Positions 16,437-18,768 of a stretch of DNA of 18,768 nucleotides are shown here, piece by piece. Under the pieces are notes generated by a model, which saw only the letters and a list, made by a program, of their open reading frames with translations, did not search any database and was not told where the DNA came from. Both the position numbers and the translations under genes were made by a program. The first letter of the stretch is position 1. Every line of letters begins with the position of its first letter. Source of the stretch: CF-161 sp035263645 (GTDB lineage Bacteria > Chloroflexota > Dormibacteria > Dormibacterales > Dormibacteraceae); contig DATFRD010000055.1 in the NCBI GenBank assembly GCA_035263645.1, positions 1-18,768 of the forward strand, written 5' to 3'.

Positions 16437-17576
16437 ATGACGTTCATCAACCTCGGCTGCAGGACCAACGCCGCCGAGACCGACGAGATGGCCTCGCTGC
16501 TCGCCGACGCCCACGGGTACGTGGTGGTCAACTCCTGCACGGTGACCACCGCCGCCGACCGCGACACCCGCAAGGCCGTGGCCAGGGCTCGCCGCCAGCA
16601 CCCGGAGGCCGCGCTGGTCCTGATGGGCTGCTACGTGGACGCCCATCCCGGCGACACCCTGGGCGCCGACGTCGTGGTCCCGAACGCCTGGAAGCGCGCC
16701 CCGGACGGCGTGGAGGAGGCGATCGCGCCGCCCGGCGCGCGCCGGTCCCGCTACGTCCTCAAGGCCCAGGACGGCTGCGACAACCGGTGCACGTTCTGCA
16801 TCGTCTGGCAGACCCGCGGCCGCTCGCTCTCGCGCGTGCTCCCCTACCTCGAGCGTCGGGCCCGGGCGGCCGCGCGGGCCGGGTATCGCGAGATCGTCCT
16901 GACCGGGATCGACCTCGGGTCGTACCGCGGCGGCCTGGCGCCGATGGTCCGGCGGCTGCTGGACGCGGGCGCGCCGGCCCGGATCCGGCTGTCCTCGGTC
17001 GACCCCTCCCACGTCGATGGGGAGGTGGCCCGGCTCCTGGAGCATCCGCGGGTCTGCCCGCACGTCCACCTGCCGCTCCAGTCCGGCTCCGACGCGATCC
17101 TGGCCCGCATGCGGCGGCGCTACGACCTGGCCGCGTTCGAGCGGGCCGTGGCGCGGCTCCGCGCCGTCCGGCCCGACCTCGCGCTGACCGGCGACGTGAT
17201 GGTCGCCTTCCCGGGCGAGAGCCAGGACGACTTCGGACGGACGCTCGATGCCCTGGAGCGCGCGGGCTTCACCGGCCTGCACGTGTTCCGCTTCTCGGCC
17301 CGCCCCCGAACCGCCGCCGCCCGGTACCCGGACCAGGTCCCCGTGTCCGAGGCCAGGGCGCGCTCGCAGGCGGCGATCGCGCTCGCGGACCGGCTGCGCG
17401 CCGCCTACGAGGCCAGGTTCGAGGGGCGGCCGCTCCAGGTGATCTGGGACCGCGTGATCGCCGGTAGCATCCGGGGCGTCAGCGAGAACTACATCCAGGT
17501 GACGGCGCCGGCCGACGGCCGCCGGCCGGGTCAGCAGGAGGAGGTGGTATGGCGGACCGCGTCCCCGGCCGCGTAG
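16437..17576 (+). CDS. mtaB: tRNA (t6A37) methylthiotransferase, MiaB/MtaB family radical SAM
   Basis: 379 residues. The N-terminal UPF0004 domain has C8 (NLGCRTN), C34 (NSCTVT) and C65 (MGCYVD), which hold one Fe-S cluster. The radical SAM motif C114-x3-C118-x2-C121 (GCDNRCTFCIV) holds the second. HLPLQSGSD and GDVMVAFPGES follow, and a TRAM-like tail ends the protein. INLGCRTN and NSCTVT are typical of MtaB, which adds a methylthio group to t6A37 of tRNAs reading ANN codons. The protein is shorter than usual (about 430-450), with a shortened segment between C65 and C114. The 3' end overlaps the next gene by 28 bases. Confidence 0.92.
   Translation: MTFINLGCRTNAAETDEMASLLADAHGYVVVNSCTVTTAADRDTRKAVARARRQHPEAALVLMGCYVDAHPGDTLGADVVVPNAWKRAPDGVEEAIAPPGARRSRYVLKAQDGCDNRCTFCIVWQTRGRSLSRVLPYLERRARAAARAGYREIVLTGIDLGSYRGGLAPMVRRLLDAGAPARIRLSSVDPSHVDGEVARLLEHPRVCPHVHLPLQSGSDAILARMRRRYDLAAFERAVARLRAVRPDLALTGDVMVAFPGESQDDFGRTLDALERAGFTGLHVFRFSARPRTAAARYPDQVPVSEARARSQAAIALADRLRAAYEARFEGRPLQVIWDRVIAGSIRGVSENYIQVTAPADGRRPGQQEEVVWRTASPAA
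17536..17544 (+). promoter_or_regulatory. Strong SD of the YbaK-family gene
   Basis: AGGAGGAGG lies 4-7 bases before ATG 17549, inside the end of mtaB. It is one of the few strong SD sequences in the window and fixes the start of the downstream gene. Confidence 0.7.
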
Positions 17577-18037
17577 CCCCGGGGCCGGGGTCGCGCTTCG
17601 AGGACTGGCTGCAGGAGCAGGGCCTGGGCCTCGAGGTCCGCCGGTACCCGGCCGGCACGCGCACGGCGGTGGACGCGGCCAGGGCGATCGGGTGCGACGT
17701 CGCGCAGATCGTCAAGTCGCTGGTGTTCACGGTCGATGGGCAGCCCGTGATCGTCCTGGTCAGCGGCGCCAACCGGCTGGATCCAGGGCGGCTGGAGGCG
17801 CTGACCGGCGCCCCCGTGGGCAGGGCCGACGCCGACGCGGTCAGGGCGGCCACGGGGTACGCCATCGGCGGGGTGCCTCCGTTCGGCCACGCCACGCCGC
17901 TGCCGACGTACATGGACGCCGACCTGACCGCCTTCGACGTCGTCTGGGCGGCCGCCGGCCGCCCCGATGCCGTGTTCCCGATCGCCCCCGGCCGGCTCGC
18001 CGAGCTGAGCGGGGCGCAGGTGGCGCAGCTCGCGTGA
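17549..18037 (+). CDS. YbaK/EbsC-family aminoacyl-tRNA deacylase-like protein
   Basis: 162 residues of the YbaK/ProX fold. Characteristic parts are the AARAIGCDVAQIVKSLVF segment with the catalytic-type Lys56, VIVLVSGANRLD at 67-78 and the loop ATGYAIGGVPPFGH at 101-114. Family members hydrolyse mischarged tRNAs such as Cys-tRNA(Pro) or Ala-tRNA(Pro), so a proofreading role is likely; which tRNA is not shown. The start at ATG 17549 is supported by AGGAGGAGG just upstream. It overlaps mtaB by 28 bases and the next gene as GTGA, so the three are probably one translation unit. Confidence 0.92.
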   Translation: MADRVPGRVAPGPGSRFEDWLQEQGLGLEVRRYPAGTRTAVDAARAIGCDVAQIVKSLVFTVDGQPVIVLVSGANRLDPGRLEALTGAPVGRADADAVRAATGYAIGGVPPFGHATPLPTYMDADLTAFDVVWAAAGRPDAVFPIAPGRLAELSGAQVAQLA

Positions 18038-18360
18038 CGGGCATCCTCCTCTCCTGCCGGCGTTGCGGGAAGCAGGTCTTCAGCTCGCAGGTGCGCGACG
18101 GCCTCTGCCTGGACTGCCGGGTGGACGCCGCCCTGGCCGACCTCCGGGAGGAGCACGTGCGCCTGTGGCGCAAGCGCGACCGCTACGCCGCCCGGGGCGC
18201 GAACGCCCGATCGATCGGTCCCCAGGTCGCCCGGCTGGAGGAGCGCATGGCGGCGCGCGTCGCCGCGCTGGTCCCGGAAGAGAAGGCGGCCGAGGAGCAG
18301 CTGCGCCGCACGCTGGAGAAGGCGCGCGCCGCCCGCTACGAGCTGAGGCGGCCACGCTGA
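18034..18360 (+). CDS. Small zinc-ribbon / coiled-coil protein of unknown function
   Basis: 108 residues from GTG 18034. C8-x2-C11 and C25-x2-C28 (SCRRCGKQVF...GLCLDC) form a likely zinc ribbon. Residues 35-105 are charged, with heptad-like Leu/Ala (ADLREEHVRLWRKRDRYA and ARLEERMAARVAAL), predicting a helical coiled coil. I do not recognise a named family. The GTGA overlap with the YbaK gene implies coupled expression. A nucleic-acid or ribosome partner is only a guess from the neighbours. Confidence 0.7.
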   Translation: MTGILLSCRRCGKQVFSSQVRDGLCLDCRVDAALADLREEHVRLWRKRDRYAARGANARSIGPQVARLEERMAARVAALVPEEKAAEEQLRRTLEKARAARYELRRPR

Positions 18361-18383
18361 GCACGGCGAGGGGTCCGGCGGCC

Positions 18384-18458
18384 GCGGGCCACCTGCCCCG
18401 CGAGGGGGGAGGGGCTTCAGTTGCCCTCCCCGTGCGGGAGGGGTTGGGGGAGGGGGCC
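18384..18458. repeat. Divergent pair of G/C-tract repeats at the 5' end of hemW
   Basis: 18384-18415 is the near-exact reverse complement of 7357-7388 (about 30 of 32 bases). 18423-18458 is a plus-oriented unit like 15446-15484, again with four G-tracts (GGG, GGGG, GGGGG, GGGGG). The two units stand in inverted orientation. The second carries the GTG and TTG codons that are the only candidate starts of hemW. Confidence 0.65.
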
Positions 18459-18768
18459 GGGGCGCTCCAGCCGTTTCGGCACCTCTACATCCACGTTCCG
18501 TTCTGCCGGCACAAGTGCGGCTACTGCGACTTCAACGCCTACGCCGGCATGGACCGGCTGATGCCGGCCTACCAGGCTGCGCTGGAGCGGGAGCTGGAGC
18601 GGGCCTCGACCACGCTGCCCTTCGGCGCCCTCCGGAGCGTGTACGTCGGAGGCGGCACCCCGAGCCTGCTCCCGGCCGGGCTGGCGGCGCGCCTGCTGGC
18701 CCACGTCCGGGCCGTGTTCGAGGTGGAGCCGGAGGCCGAGGTGACCCTGGAGGCCAACCCGGCCTCCA
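18432..18768 (+). CDS. hemW: HemW radical SAM protein (heme chaperone), 5' part only
   Basis: The reading frame runs off the window edge after about 112 codons. It shows FRHLYIHVPFCRHKCGYCDF with the radical SAM CxxxCxxC (C25, C29, C32 counted from GTG 18432), then VYVGGGTPSLLP and EVTLEANP, all typical of HemW/oxygen-independent coproporphyrinogen-oxidase-like proteins. Proximity to lepA is common for hemW. No ATG precedes the conserved part. The nearest starts, GTG 18432 and TTG 18444, lie inside the G-tract repeat, so the first dozen residues (VREGLGEGAGALQP) are repeat-encoded. Confidence 0.85.
   Translation, partial: MREGLGEGAGALQPFRHLYIHVPFCRHKCGYCDFNAYAGMDRLMPAYQAALERELERASTTLPFGALRSVYVGGGTPSLLPAGLAARLLAHVRAVFEVEPEAEVTLEANPAS

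Overview
The window is about 70% G+C or higher, gene-dense, and looks like a bacterial chromosome. No mobile element, phage gene, tRNA, rRNA or CRISPR array was seen. Many genes start with GTG. A recurring TANNNT box sits 6-8 bases before several start codons that lack a Shine-Dalgarno (SD) sequence, which suggests leaderless transcripts. Together with a lepA-(spacer genes)-hemW order, this fits Actinomycetota or a high-GC Chloroflexota/Dormibacterota-like lineage. I cannot place it more closely by eye.

Left arm (176-6274, minus strand): a TPP-riboswitch-led gene run. It reads cytX (predicted HMP/thiamine-precursor permease), thiD (HMP-P kinase), a DUF255/YyaL thioredoxin-fold protein, and a LutB-LutA fused iron-sulfur protein. 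Junctions are tight (ATGA overlap, about 60 bp or an overlap depending on start, and an 8-bp overlap). The DUF255 gene also seems to have its own leaderless promoter. Diverging to the right is trxB, which may be translated by coupling to a 20-residue leader peptide. It converges on a DUF971 gene and the Mrp/ApbC Fe-S carrier. A G-rich inverted repeat pair lies between trxB and the DUF971 gene.

Middle (8885-13495): a YfcE-like metallophosphoesterase (minus), a family-4-like uracil-DNA glycosylase (plus), and, antisense to the low-quality tail of the glycosylase gene, a 39-codon single-pass membrane protein ORF with strong coding bias. Then come rsmE (plus), preceded by an abutting mini-ORF; a METTL20/PrmA-like methyltransferase (minus); and a large secreted or membrane-anchored beta-lactamase-fold protein with regulatory-like beta-sandwich and PEGA domains (minus).

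Right arm (13590-18768, plus strand): lepA from a clear leaderless promoter, a Kelch-type lipoprotein, mtaB, a YbaK-type tRNA deacylase-like protein, a small zinc-ribbon/coiled-coil protein, and the 5' part of hemW, cut by the window edge. G-rich repeats with four G-tracts stand at the 5' ends of the Kelch gene and hemW. In hemW the only usable start codons lie within the repeat.

No new multi-gene defence or biosynthetic system is visible. The most interesting signals are the leaderless-promoter pattern, the G-tract repeat family at gene starts, the hidden 39-codon membrane ORF, the short ORFs coupled to trxB and rsmE, and the TPP-controlled run that includes non-thiamine redox genes.
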